From an uncultured Sphingomonadaceae bacterium (GTDB lineage Bacteria > Pseudomonadota > Alphaproteobacteria > Sphingomonadales > Sphingomonadaceae), in the NCBI GenBank assembly GCA_947493955.1, contig CANLSQ010000001.1:434001-498000 (forward strand): DNA of 64,000 nucleotides. The letters run 5' to 3'. The position numbers and the translations under genes were made by a program. The notes below the pieces were generated by a model. It did no database searches, was not told the origin of the DNA, and saw nothing but the letters and a program-made list of their open reading frames with translations. This document shows, one piece after another, positions 23,589-31,934 of this stretch; the first letter of the stretch is position 1, and every line of letters starts with the position of its first letter.

Positions 23589-24920
23589 TTAAAAAATTGC
23601 CAATACGGATTGAACGGTCTCACGAGCGACCTGGATAATCCGGGCCGATGCCTCATAAGATTGTTGCAGCCGGATAAGATCCGCCGCTTCACGGTCCAGA
23701 TCTACGCTGGAAACCCGGTTGCGTGACTCGCGCGTCGCCTGGTCAAAGGCCGTCGCCGCGTCACTTTCGCTGCGCGCGGACAACAGGTTTTGGGCCTGTC
23801 CGAGGACAAGTCCCTCATATTGCTGTTCTGTGCCGGTCGGTGTGCGTAAGTCTACAAAGGCCAATATGTTGCCATTGGCCACTCCGGCGGGCGATGCCAG
23901 GGCCAGATCATTGGCAGTCAATCCTGTAGTGGAGAGGCTTGCAGCAGTGCCGCCATGTGAAACAATGGCTGCACCAACCGCTCCGGCATCGGTCCGGCCA
24001 TTGGCATGCCAGCCGTTAAGTTCATTGGCAAATTGCACAGCCAGCGCGTCGAGGCTGGTCGATACCGCCGCGATGTCGGTTTGCGCACGGTGGAGGCCGC
24101 CCAATGTTCCATTGGTTGGCGGCGGCTGGATGGCTCCGCCGACCTCAATGTCAAATGCACCGCCCGCATTGGCGACGAATGTCACGGGACTGACGTTATC
24201 ATAGTCCACCAGGCTCGTGCCGCCTCGCGTAATGTCAACGAGCCCATTTTCACCGAAGCTAATCTCGACATCCAGCTTCTCGGTGATGACGGTTAAGGCG
24301 GCATCACGCTGATCCAGAAGAGCGACCTGCTGTGATGTGCCCGGCTCGGTGGGGCGCAATTTCTCGTTGACCTCGGCAAGCTCGGCCAAGGCTGCATTCA
24401 GCTCGGATGTTTCCTGCGCTGCCGCACCGTTCATCAATGTCGTGGTGGTGGAAAGGTTCGACGCAGTCTGGTTGAACCGGGCTACCGTATCTTCGATATC
24501 GCCCAGAAGCTGACCCCGAAGTGCGGGTTCGAATGGAACTGCGGACAGCTCTTCGGCACTGCCAAAGAGCTCGGTCAGCTGGCTACCGATATCCGACTGG
24601 TTATTGGCCAGCGCGATCTCACCCTGGTCAAGCCATTGTACCGTGACTTCGGTCCTGACACGGTCTGCGCCGGTTTGCCGGGTGGCCGCTTCCAGAAACT
24701 GGTCGCTGGCGCGGACAACGCCATTTATGGCGACGCCGCCAACGCCGGTATAGTTGGTATATATCGGATTGGTGTTTCCATAGTTGGTGGTGTCACCGAC
24801 ATTTAACGACCGGCGTACATAGTCAGGGTTTTCGGCATTGGCGATGTTGGATCCAACCACTTCCAGCGCCCGGCTGTTAACGCGCAGTGCAGAACGTCCA
24901 ATAGACAGCAGATCAGACAT
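23589..24920 (-). CDS. flgK: Flagellar hook-associated protein FlgK (HAP1)
   Basis: The 443-residue rod/hook family protein starts with SIGRSALRVNSRALEVVGSN, then IANAENPDYVRRSLNV, the FlgK-type N-terminal D0 motif. It ends with LDREAADLIRLQQSYEASAR and IIQVARETVQSVLAIF, the flg_bbr_C-type helix. It is shorter than enterobacterial FlgK (about 545), with a reduced middle domain. It connects hook and filament junction. Its start overlaps the rod-binding protein gene by 8 bases. Confidence 0.95.
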   Translation of the reverse strand: MSDLLSIGRSALRVNSRALEVVGSNIANAENPDYVRRSLNVGDTTNYGNTNPIYTNYTGVGGVAINGVVRASDQFLEAATRQTGADRVRTEVTVQWLDQGEIALANNQSDIGSQLTELFGSAEELSAVPFEPALRGQLLGDIEDTVARFNQTASNLSTTTTLMNGAAAQETSELNAALAELAEVNEKLRPTEPGTSQQVALLDQRDAALTVITEKLDVEISFGENGLVDITRGGTSLVDYDNVSPVTFVANAGGAFDIEVGGAIQPPPTNGTLGGLHRAQTDIAAVSTSLDALAVQFANELNGWHANGRTDAGAVGAAIVSHGGTAASLSTTGLTANDLALASPAGVANGNILAFVDLRTPTGTEQQYEGLVLGQAQNLLSARSESDAATAFDQATRESRNRVSSVDLDREAADLIRLQQSYEASARIIQVARETVQSVLAIF

Positions 24921-25230
24921 TATTTTTCTCCGATCCGTTATTTTGGACGTGGCGTGTCAGCAATTCGGCGACGCCGAAAACGCCTTTGTCGGCCATGTTC
25001 TTGGCGAGCATGCTATCCTGCATGTCTCGGAATTGTTCCGTGCCCTGACCATCAAACAGGCCTTCGCCCAACGAAGCCGTACGCATTGTCGACAGCATTT
25101 GGCGGACAAATATCGCTTCGAAATTAGCTGCCATCTCTGCTGTTTCGGTTTTTGCGCGGTTCGCGGCGGGTTTCGTGGCATTTGTTGCCGAACCAGCGAG
25201 AGGCTTCCCTGTAGGATTAATAATGGTCAT
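24913..25230 (-). CDS. flgJ: FlgJ-type rod-binding protein without muramidase domain
   Basis: This short 105-residue protein matches only the N-terminal rod-binding domain of FlgJ: EMAANFEAIFVRQMLSTMRT at about 32-51, then TEQFRDMQDSMLAKNMADKG. The peptidoglycan-hydrolase domain found in gammaproteobacterial FlgJ is missing; a separate lytic transglycosylase gene lies in the plus-strand part of the island. It is thought to act as a scaffold for rod assembly in the periplasm. It overlaps flgI by 4 bases and flgK by 8. Confidence 0.9.
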   Translation of the reverse strand: MTIINPTGKPLAGSATNATKPAANRAKTETAEMAANFEAIFVRQMLSTMRTASLGEGLFDGQGTEQFRDMQDSMLAKNMADKGVFGVAELLTRHVQNNGSEKNNV

Positions 25231-26351
25231 ATAATGATCAACTCCGCTTTCAGGGCCCCCGCCTGTTTCAATCCTTCGAGGATCGCTGTTAGATCAGACG
25301 GTGAAACTCCGATGGAATTAATAGTTTCGACAATTTCGGACAAAGAAGCACGGCGACCAATTTCAAATGCCGGGGCACCTTCATCTTCCAGAGCGATATC
25401 ACTATTTGGCTCGGTTGTGGTGCGTCCGCGACTAAACGGTGCAGGTTGCACAACCGTCGGATTTTCTTCGACCCGCACGGTCAGTTTTCCATGCGTCACC
25501 GCCGCAGGACCCAGACGAACGGCTCCGTTGATCACGACGGTTCCAGTCCTCGCATTTACAATGATACGAGCGCGGGCCTCTGCAGGCTTGACTATCAAAT
25601 TTTCGATTTTACCCATCAACATCACGCGTTCCTGTGCGCCAACGGGGGCAGCGATCCGCACGGTGACGGCATCTGCCGCAATAGCCTGATCCGTTCCCAA
25701 TGCTTCATTGATCGCATCCGCCACACGCAGGGAGGTGGTCAGATCGGCATCGGACAGATTGAAGCTAAGAAAAGGCTCGCTTTCGAAACCGGTTGCGACA
25801 GTTCTTTCAATGGTTGCGCCGCCTGAAATCCGCCCCACAGAGGGAATGTTGACAGTAAGCTGTGACCCGTCGGTTGCGGAAATACCCAAACCACCGACGG
25901 CGAGGTTACCCTGCGCCATCGCATAGATTTGTTGATCGGCACCATAGAGCGGCATCAAAATCAATGTACCGCCACGCAGCGATTTGGCTTTGCCCAAGGC
26001 TGAAACGGTTACGTCCATCCGCTGTCCAGGTTTGGCAAAGGCCGGCATTTCGGCCGTGACCATTACCGCCGCTGCATTTTTGGTAGCGGGATTGACGCCG
26101 GGAGGCAGGGCCAGGCCAAAACGGCTGGTCATGCCTTTCACGCCCAACGTCGCATATTCCAGACTGTCATCGCCGGTTCCGGCAAGCCCGACCACAACGC
26201 CATAGCCAACCAGCTGGTTGGTTCGCAGGCCAGCAAAATGACCAAGGTCTTTGATCCGTTCTGCCTGCGCCGGTTGCATCGCAATCAACAGGGTGATTAC
26301 CAATGCTGCGAACGCATGGATGAAGCGGGTTATTTTAGGAGATAGGGTCAT
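25227..26351 (-). CDS. flgI: Flagellar P-ring protein FlgI
   Basis: The 374-residue exported protein has a hydrophobic signal at about 11-30 ending AQA. The mature part begins RIKDLGHFAGLRTNQLVGYG, then VVVGLAGTGD, the FlgI signature. It has conserved MTSRFGL and IVETINSIGVSPSDLTAILE near the C-terminus. It forms the ring around the rod in the peptidoglycan layer with help from FlgA. The length matches the family (about 365-375). It lies between flgH and flgJ in the usual order. Confidence 0.97.
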   Translation of the reverse strand: MTLSPKITRFIHAFAALVITLLIAMQPAQAERIKDLGHFAGLRTNQLVGYGVVVGLAGTGDDSLEYATLGVKGMTSRFGLALPPGVNPATKNAAAVMVTAEMPAFAKPGQRMDVTVSALGKAKSLRGGTLILMPLYGADQQIYAMAQGNLAVGGLGISATDGSQLTVNIPSVGRISGGATIERTVATGFESEPFLSFNLSDADLTTSLRVADAINEALGTDQAIAADAVTVRIAAPVGAQERVMLMGKIENLIVKPAEARARIIVNARTGTVVINGAVRLGPAAVTHGKLTVRVEENPTVVQPAPFSRGRTTTEPNSDIALEDEGAPAFEIGRRASLSEIVETINSIGVSPSDLTAILEGLKQAGALKAELIII

Positions 26352-26372
26352 ATTGTCTCGCCTGATCGGGGA

Positions 26373-27062
26373 CTAAAAGGGGGAAATGAAAGAGAAGAAT
26401 TTTTGCAGCCAGCCTTGCTTGCTGGCGGATGCAATTTCGCCGGTGCCGCCGTAAATAATGCGGGCATTGGCGACCTTGGTGGACGGGATAGTATTGTCGG
26501 AAGAAATATCTATCGCACGGATGAGGCCGCTAAACTGCGTATGTTCGTCGCCGCGATTGAGCGATGTCAGTTTTTGACCGCGCACCAGCATCGTGCCGTT
26601 GGCATAGCTTTCCGCGACCGTCACGCTAATCCGTCCTTGCAGTGAATTGGACTGGGCGGCATTTCCGCTGCCGTTGAAATTCTGTGAACCGCTGGATGCG
26701 ACATCGCTGGGCGAGAATAAAGAGAACAGGCCTGTGGTGGGCGGCGTCAATGAAATCCCGCCAGTACGGTCTTTGGATGCACTATTTGATTTGGCTGCCC
26801 TGGTATCTTCGACAAGCAGTATGGTGATGATATCACCCTTCCTGCTGGCGCGCATACCGCTGGTTAGTGCAGCATAGCCGGAGGCTTGCTGAAAAATCGC
26901 ACCATTGGCAGCTGCGGGAGCAGGGGCTGGCAATGGCGGTGCGATCGCGGCTGCGAAACCCCGCTCCGCATTGGACCCACCGGAGCCCATGCAGCTAATC
27001 AGCAGAAAGGGAGCCACAGTAACGGACAGTGCCGTCTTCGAAAAATGGGATATGCGCATCAT
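26373..27062 (-). CDS. flgH: Flagellar L-ring lipoprotein FlgH
   Basis: This 229-residue lipoprotein has a signal ending in APFLLISCMGSG, so the Cys near residue 24 is probably lipidated. The L-ring domain has SGMRASRKGDIITILLVEDT, NSLQGRISVTVAESYANGTM and GDEHTQFSGLIRAIDIS, then a DNTIPSTKVANARIIYGGTG ending typical of FlgH. It forms the outer-membrane ring around the flagellar rod. It lies 26 bases after flgG and 21 bases before flgI. Confidence 0.96.
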   Translation of the reverse strand: MMRISHFSKTALSVTVAPFLLISCMGSGGSNAERGFAAAIAPPLPAPAPAAANGAIFQQASGYAALTSGMRASRKGDIITILLVEDTRAAKSNSASKDRTGGISLTPPTTGLFSLFSPSDVASSGSQNFNGSGNAAQSNSLQGRISVTVAESYANGTMLVRGQKLTSLNRGDEHTQFSGLIRAIDISSDNTIPSTKVANARIIYGGTGEIASASKQGWLQKFFSFISPF

Positions 27063-27088
27063 ATTAGTGCCTCTTGCTCAAATGGAGG

Positions 27089-27877
27089 TTAAATTTGTTG
27101 ATTGACGAACTGCAGCATCTCGTCGGTGGCCGAGATCATTTTGGAATTGACCTCATAGGCGCGCTGCGTCTCGATCATGTTCACCAACTCTTCGACGATA
27201 TTGACGTTGGATTGTTCCAGCGCCCCTTGGCGAATGCTGCCTATTCCCTCGGTGCCCGCTTCGCCGACCTGGGGCGGCCCGCTGGCCGGTGTTTCAATGA
27301 GAATATTGTTGCCGACAGACATCAGCCCGGACGGATTGGTGAAATTGGCAAGCTCTATCTGACCAAGCTCGCTAACGTCGGTTTGGCCGGCAAGATTTGC
27401 CGTGACCGTCCCGTTATTGCCAATAGTCAAAGAGGTTGCGCCTTGTGGTACCTGAATGGCCGGTACCAGCGGCAGACCATCACTTGTGACCATATTCCCT
27501 TCGGCGGTCAGGCTGAAGTTACCGGCGCGGGTATAGCCTGTCGTGCCATCGGGTCTCTCAACCTGAAAAAAGCCGGAACCTTCAATCGCCATGTCGAGCG
27601 CATTTTCGCTGTTTTGCAGCGTTCCTTGCGTACTGATCTTGCCAATACCGGATAGCTTGACGCCGGTGCCGAGTTGCAGACCACTGGCAAACCGGTTTTG
27701 TGCATCCGATGGCGCGCCTGGCGTGACAATATTCTGATAGGCAAGCGTCTCGAAATCCGCACGGTCCCGTTTGAAACCCGTGGTGTTCACGTTCGCCAGG
27801 TTATTGGCGATGACGCGCATTTTTGTATTTTGCGCATCCAGACCGGTACGCGCGACTTGCAGGGCTGCATTGGTCAT
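27089..27877 (-). CDS. flgG: Flagellar distal rod protein FlgG
   Basis: The 262-residue rod protein has the flg_bb_rod N-terminus ARTGLDAQNTKMRVIANNLA, then NVNTTGFKRDRADFE. The middle has GSGFFQVERPDGTTGYTRAG. The C-terminal EELVNMIETQRAYEVNSKMI, then SATDEMLQFVNQQI, is nearly identical in pattern to FlgG proteins generally. FlgG makes the distal rod crossing to the L-ring. It lies 33 bases after flgF and 26 bases before flgH. Confidence 0.97.
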   Translation of the reverse strand: MTNAALQVARTGLDAQNTKMRVIANNLANVNTTGFKRDRADFETLAYQNIVTPGAPSDAQNRFASGLQLGTGVKLSGIGKISTQGTLQNSENALDMAIEGSGFFQVERPDGTTGYTRAGNFSLTAEGNMVTSDGLPLVPAIQVPQGATSLTIGNNGTVTANLAGQTDVSELGQIELANFTNPSGLMSVGNNILIETPASGPPQVGEAGTEGIGSIRQGALEQSNVNIVEELVNMIETQRAYEVNSKMISATDEMLQFVNQQI

Positions 27878-27910
27878 TTCAAAATCTCCTTCGTGCGACT
27901 ATCGCACCCA

Positions 27911-28657
27911 TTATCCTTGCGGCATGTTCATGATGGCAGAGCTGCTTTCGTCCAGTTCTTCGGCCGTGCGCAGCAGTTTCGCTTGTGTTTCCCATGCGCG
28001 ACTGGTCTCAATCATATCGACAAGAGCAGCGGTCATGTTGACGTTGGATTCCTCCAGAGCGCCAGAGATAACCCGCGCATTGTCATCAACCGGTAAAACC
28101 CCATTATTGGCAGCACGAAACAATGCGTCCGGCCCTTTGGAAATGGCGCTGCCCGTCATGCTGACAAGCTTAATCCGGTCGAGTTCCTGTGGCTGTGTTG
28201 GATCACCGCCCTGTGGTACAAAGAACACCGTGCCGTCGGCACCGATATCTATGCGCTCCGCCGGAGGCATTGTGATCGGGCCGCCTTCACCAATAACGGG
28301 AAAACCGTCACCGGTGACCATGGCACCCGATGCGGCGATCCGAAAATCGCCGCGCCGGGAATAGGCTTCCTTGCCATCCGCGGCCTGAACCGCGATCATG
28401 GCATCGCCTTCCAGGGCAATATCCAGGGAACGGCCGGTTTGGGTTACCGAACCGGCGTTCATATCGGCCTGCATATCCCGCTCAACCGCCATTGCACGGC
28501 TGTCATGGCCGGGGCCGACCAGATATTTGGCCTCGGCTGACACCATGTCGGCTTTGAAACCGACAGTATTGGAGTTCGCCATGTTGTTGGCGATAGCCGT
28601 CTGTCGGTTCATCAACGATTTCATTGCGTTGATGCTGGTATATGCAAGCTTATCCAT
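27911..28657 (-). CDS. flgF: Flagellar proximal rod protein FlgF
   Basis: The 248-residue protein starts MDKLAYTSINAMKSLMNRQT, then AIANNMANSNTVGFKAD, the rod/hook N-terminal motif. It ends LEESNVNMTAALVDMIETSR, then AWETQAKLLRTAEE, as in FlgF. The usual DGFF motif of this group is replaced by GDAMIAVQ. It forms part of the proximal rod. It lies between flgE and flgG with about 33-base gaps. Confidence 0.95.
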   Translation of the reverse strand: MDKLAYTSINAMKSLMNRQTAIANNMANSNTVGFKADMVSAEAKYLVGPGHDSRAMAVERDMQADMNAGSVTQTGRSLDIALEGDAMIAVQAADGKEAYSRRGDFRIAASGAMVTGDGFPVIGEGGPITMPPAERIDIGADGTVFFVPQGGDPTQPQELDRIKLVSMTGSAISKGPDALFRAANNGVLPVDDNARVISGALEESNVNMTAALVDMIETSRAWETQAKLLRTAEELDESSSAIMNMPQG

Positions 28658-28690
28658 AGATTATTCCTGGATTGATATGACCATCAGATC

Positions 28691-29521
28691 CTAGACCTGA
28701 AGGTTGATGACCGTCTGGCTGAGGGTGTTGGCGGTCTCGATAGCCTGGGCGTTGGCCTGGAAATTCCGCTGGGCTGAAATCAGAGAGACCAACTCTTCGG
28801 TAATATCGACATTGGCCAGTTCCAGTGAACCAGAACGAACCTGACCAAGTGGTCCGTTCGCAGCCTGGTTGACCTGTGCTGGTCCGGAATCTCCGGTCGC
28901 AACCCAGTGGGCATCGCCAACCGGACGCAAGCCTTCGATAGCGGTAAAGCTGGCCATGGCCATCGCTCCGAGCGCAATCTGGTTTCCGTTGGAGAAGGTC
29001 GCGTTCACAACGCCTTCGCCGTTGATGGAAATGTTGGTCAGCAGTTCTGTTGGATCGGCGGGATCGAATTCCGGTACAATGAAATCGAACATGTCCGCAG
29101 CGTTGGTTGATGTCGCCACGCCATTGGCATCAACCGGTAAAAGCTGAGCCTTCGCACCTGTCGTATCGACAACTTCGCGATCGACATTGACCGAGAAAGA
29201 ACCGTTGCGGGTAAAAGACAGGCCCTGCCGCGGAGGTTGACCTCGGACGGAGAAAAATCCGTCACCGGCAATTGCAAGATCCAGCGTTTTGTCGGTGGCC
29301 TGCAATGTGCCCTGCGTGAATTGCTGTGTAATACCGCTCAACCGGACGCCTTGACCGGCAACGGTCTTGGTTGTCTGGGTCGGTGACGCGGCAAACAGGT
29401 CGCCAAATTGCGCACGGCTTTTCTTAAAACCGGTCGAACTCGTGTTCGCGACGTTGTTTGAAATAACGTTCAAATCGGTTTGTGCGGCCTTCAGGCCACT
29501 AAGGGATGTAAAGAAAGACAT
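28691..29521 (-). CDS. flgE: Flagellar hook protein FlgE, short form
   Basis: The 276-residue protein starts MSFFTSLSGLKAAQTDLNVI, then SNNVANTSSTGFKKSRAQFG. It contains IAGDGFFSVRG and ends LANVDITEELVSLISAQRNF, then QANAQAIETANTLSQTVIN. Its place after flgD and before flgF identifies it as the hook protein. It is much shorter than enterobacterial FlgE (about 400), so the outer hook domains must be reduced. Secreted by the flagellar export machine and polymerised under the FlgD cap. Confidence 0.92.
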   Translation of the reverse strand: MSFFTSLSGLKAAQTDLNVISNNVANTSSTGFKKSRAQFGDLFAASPTQTTKTVAGQGVRLSGITQQFTQGTLQATDKTLDLAIAGDGFFSVRGQPPRQGLSFTRNGSFSVNVDREVVDTTGAKAQLLPVDANGVATSTNAADMFDFIVPEFDPADPTELLTNISINGEGVVNATFSNGNQIALGAMAMASFTAIEGLRPVGDAHWVATGDSGPAQVNQAANGPLGQVRSGSLELANVDITEELVSLISAQRNFQANAQAIETANTLSQTVINLQV

Positions 29522-29564
29522 TAGTTCTTCTCCTGGTTAAAATCTTTTTGAGGGACGTTCCCGA

Positions 29565-30233
29565 CTATCCGATGCGCAGCGCTTCAGCTGGCAGGACGTT
29601 ACCAATCGGGGTTACAAGAATGGGTGGGCCGTTCCCTTCGGACGTCTGCACCGATGCAACCGGAACCCATGTCGCAAGATCCGACACAGAGCCACCATTT
29701 ACTCGCACTCGCAGTCGACCTACGTCTTGCGGCTGGCCAGCGGCATTCTTGCTATCAAAGTTAAACTGGATTGGTCCGGCTTCCTGACTGCCAAGCTCGG
29801 CGAACATCACGATCTCACCAGCTTCGTTAAGCAGATCGATAGACAGATTTTCGCTTGCCTGGTTAAGTTCAAACTCGCCGGTATATTCGCCGTCCTTGTT
29901 GGCCACTGCAAAATTGCCGGGAACCAGAACAGAATGACCGATCCATTCCTTGGCATCGGACAGGCGGTTGTTGCCGAGCATCGATGCAATGTCGGTAAGC
30001 GACTGGTTCATCTCGGAGATGCCGGCAACGCTTGAAAATTGTGCGAGCTGTGCAACCATGGCCTGGTTGTCCAGCGGATCAAAAGGGTCCTGGAATTTGA
30101 GCTGTGTCGTCATCAAACGCAGAAAGGATTCCTGACCCAAGCTGTTATCGCCTTTGGCGTTGGCAGGCTGTGCCTCCGCAAGACCAGCGATATTTGATCT
30201 GTTATTTTCAAAAACTTGTGGTGCAATTTCCAT
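29565..30233 (-). CDS. flgD: Flagellar hook-capping protein FlgD
   Basis: The 222-residue protein carries the FlgD N-terminal scaffold motif QESFLRLMTTQLKFQDPFDP, then LDNQAMVAQLAQFSSVAGIS, at about 33-75. A beta-rich FLIG-like/tudor part follows (VPGNFAVANKDGEYTGEFEL, GRLRVRVNGG). FlgD caps the growing hook and is lost when it is complete. The start overlaps the last base of flgC. Confidence 0.95.
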   Translation of the reverse strand: MEIAPQVFENNRSNIAGLAEAQPANAKGDNSLGQESFLRLMTTQLKFQDPFDPLDNQAMVAQLAQFSSVAGISEMNQSLTDIASMLGNNRLSDAKEWIGHSVLVPGNFAVANKDGEYTGEFELNQASENLSIDLLNEAGEIVMFAELGSQEAGPIQFNFDSKNAAGQPQDVGRLRVRVNGGSVSDLATWVPVASVQTSEGNGPPILVTPIGNVLPAEALRIG

Positions 30234-30631
30234 TATTGGTTCCTTACCGTTTCTAGAATGAGTGATTTTGCGGTCTGTAAAACTTGTACGTTATTCTTAT
30301 AATTTCGGGCGGTCTCGAGCATGTCGATCATCTCTGCTGTCTCATCGACAGCCGCTTCCCAGACATAGCCTTCCTTGTCGGCGATGGGATTTGATGGATC
30401 GTACCGTTTTTGCGGTTCGGCATCGGTTTGAACGACGCGTTCGACATCAATCGTCGCCATATTATCTTCCATGACCGAACGAAAAACCGGACGCATGGCG
30501 CGATAGGCTTCGTCCTTGCTGGCATAGTCCGTGCGGGCATTTGCCAGATTGGAAGCCGTGGTGTTGAGCCGCACCATCTGGGCCGACATGGCCCGGCTGG
30601 CGACATCAAATACATTCATGCTACCGCTCAT
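30233..30631 (-). CDS. flgC: Flagellar proximal rod protein FlgC
   Basis: The 132-residue protein has FDVASRAMSAQMVRLNTTAS, then NLANARTDYASKDEAYRAMR near the N-terminus and ends AEMIDMLETARNYKNNVQVL, then QTAKSLILETVRN, the classical FlgC end motif. It is a component of the proximal rod. Its stop overlaps flgD by one base, and it begins two bases after flgB, fitting a tightly packed operon. Confidence 0.96.
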   Translation of the reverse strand: MSGSMNVFDVASRAMSAQMVRLNTTASNLANARTDYASKDEAYRAMRPVFRSVMEDNMATIDVERVVQTDAEPQKRYDPSNPIADKEGYVWEAAVDETAEMIDMLETARNYKNNVQVLQTAKSLILETVRNQ

Positions 30632-30633
30632 TA

Positions 30634-30987
30634 TTATTCCCCTTTCAAGGCGCGTTTGATCGACGACACCTGCACATTCAGAAAGGATAGGGTGGTGCGA
30701 TATTGAATGGCGTTCTCAGCAAACAGGGTCTGCTCCACCGCCAGTTCGACGGTGTTGCCGTCAAGCGAAGGTTGCAGCGGTACGCGAAAACCGGTGTGAT
30801 CGCTCATCGCTTTGTCGATGGAACTGCCTTTTTGTGCCTGCTGCATCGCCCGATCAAAATCGAGATCCTTTGCCTTATATCCAGGCGTGGATGCATTCGC
30901 GATGTTAGAGGCAAGCATGTTCAAACGCTGCGAACGCAATTTTAGCGCCCCACCGTTTAATGCTAATACTTGGTCTAAACTCGGCAT
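30634..30987 (-). CDS. flgB: Flagellar proximal rod protein FlgB
   Basis: The 117-residue protein starts MPSLDQVLALNGGALKLRSQ, then RLNMLASNIANASTPGYKAK, the FlgB signature, and ends AENAIQYRTTLSFLNVQVSS, then IKRALKGE. The frame is open far upstream, but the family length and the N-terminal pattern fix the ATG ending at 30987. It is the first gene of the flgBCDEFGHIJKL operon, with a sigma-54 promoter 90 bases upstream. Confidence 0.95.
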   Translation of the reverse strand: MPSLDQVLALNGGALKLRSQRLNMLASNIANASTPGYKAKDLDFDRAMQQAQKGSSIDKAMSDHTGFRVPLQPSLDGNTVELAVEQTLFAENAIQYRTTLSFLNVQVSSIKRALKGE

Positions 30988-31076
30988 CGAAACAAAATCC
31001 TGTCTTAACTGTGCGGCCTTTCGACCGTCACTTGGGCATGAGAAACACCGGGATCGGTAATCTCGAACAGTACTTC

Positions 31077-31091
31077 GCAAAGGGCGTGCCA
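31077..31091 (-). promoter_or_regulatory. Sigma-54 promoter of the flgB operon
   Basis: On the minus strand TGGCACGCCCTTTGC matches the -24/-12 consensus TGGCACG-N4-TTGC exactly. It lies 90 bases before flgB, with palindromic candidate enhancer sites 85-135 bases further upstream. Confidence 0.85.
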
Positions 31092-31174
31092 GTTTTGGGT
31101 CGCCAAGCGATAATTGACGGTTTTTGGGGATTTTATGCCGGTGGCAATCATGATATTTTTTAAGCACGGCCCGC

Positions 31175-31194
31175 ACCGGCAAGTTTTTGCCGGT
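31175..31194. promoter_or_regulatory. Palindromic enhancer-like site upstream of flgB promoter (ftr-like)
   Basis: ACCGGCAAGTTTTTGCCGGT has perfect 8-base arms with a 4-base centre. It resembles the ftr enhancers bound by FlbD in Caulobacter and is correctly placed for a sigma-54 activator. A second, imperfect palindrome, TTTTGCCGCTTGCGGGAAAA, lies at 31206-31225. Confidence 0.6.
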
Positions 31195-31235
31195 TACCGG
31201 AAAAATTTTGCCGCTTGCGGGAAAAGCGCGATCTG

Positions 31236-31931
31236 ATGGATATTATCCTCAGTAATATCGAACGGTTTTTTGACCCGCTATTGTTCGGCATGGTGCTTGG
31301 CAGCGTGTTGATCATGGCCTGGATCCAGAACGGCCGTGCATCTTTCGCTCTGGCCTTCGCCGCGCTGCTCAACAGCGGCCGGGATCCTTTTGCAGAAAGC
31401 GGAGAGAATGCCACTTTCATGTGCCGCCGCATTGATTTTGTACTGCGGGAACAAGGGCTTGTCGGACTGGAGAAAGTGCGTAGCGAAGACGCATTTGTCA
31501 CCCGTGTGATTGCCGAACTACTCAACGCCAAGGATGCCAAAACCTTTGAGGAGTGGGCCCGGTTACAACAGAGTATCGTCCAAAAGAAGCAGGATATTAC
31601 CGCAACTTATTGGAGCGCCGCATCTGAAATAGCGCCGGCGATCGGACTGATCGGAACGATTCTGGGCCTAATCCAGCTATTTGCGACCGGCATTGATCCG
31701 ATGAAAATGGGCCCCGCGATGAGCTTCACACTGCTCACTAGCCTCTATGGGCTGTTCGTGTCTCACATTATCGCTTTTCCCATCTATGTGCGTTTGCATG
31801 CCAGGGCAGAGATACTGAACAACTATCGGGCTGCGGTAGTGCAGCATGCGATTGCGATTGCCAAACGGGAGCTTGTTATATTGGGCCCGGTTCATTTTTC
31901 CCCGGCAAAACCGTTGAAGGCGGCGGGTTGA
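31236..31931 (+). CDS. MotA/TolQ/ExbB-type proton channel protein, second stator-like pair
   Basis: This 231-residue membrane protein has a first helix near 12-30 (LLFGMVLGSVLIMAWIQNG), a cytoplasmic middle, and two late helices: EIAPAIGLIGTILGLIQLFA near 132-151 and FTLLTSLYGLFVSHIIAFPI near 166-185. This is the MotA/TolQ/ExbB pore pattern with the TILG/GL motif. It is divergent from the flgB operon and followed 3 bases later by a MotB-like gene. A true motA is present elsewhere in the island, so this is a second, different proton-channel set. Its role in motility is inferred from location. The ATG at 31236 is chosen over a TTG at 31215. Confidence 0.85.
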   Translation: MDIILSNIERFFDPLLFGMVLGSVLIMAWIQNGRASFALAFAALLNSGRDPFAESGENATFMCRRIDFVLREQGLVGLEKVRSEDAFVTRVIAELLNAKDAKTFEEWARLQQSIVQKKQDITATYWSAASEIAPAIGLIGTILGLIQLFATGIDPMKMGPAMSFTLLTSLYGLFVSHIIAFPIYVRLHARAEILNNYRAAVVQHAIAIAKRELVILGPVHFSPAKPLKAAG

Positions 31932-31934
31932 GCG

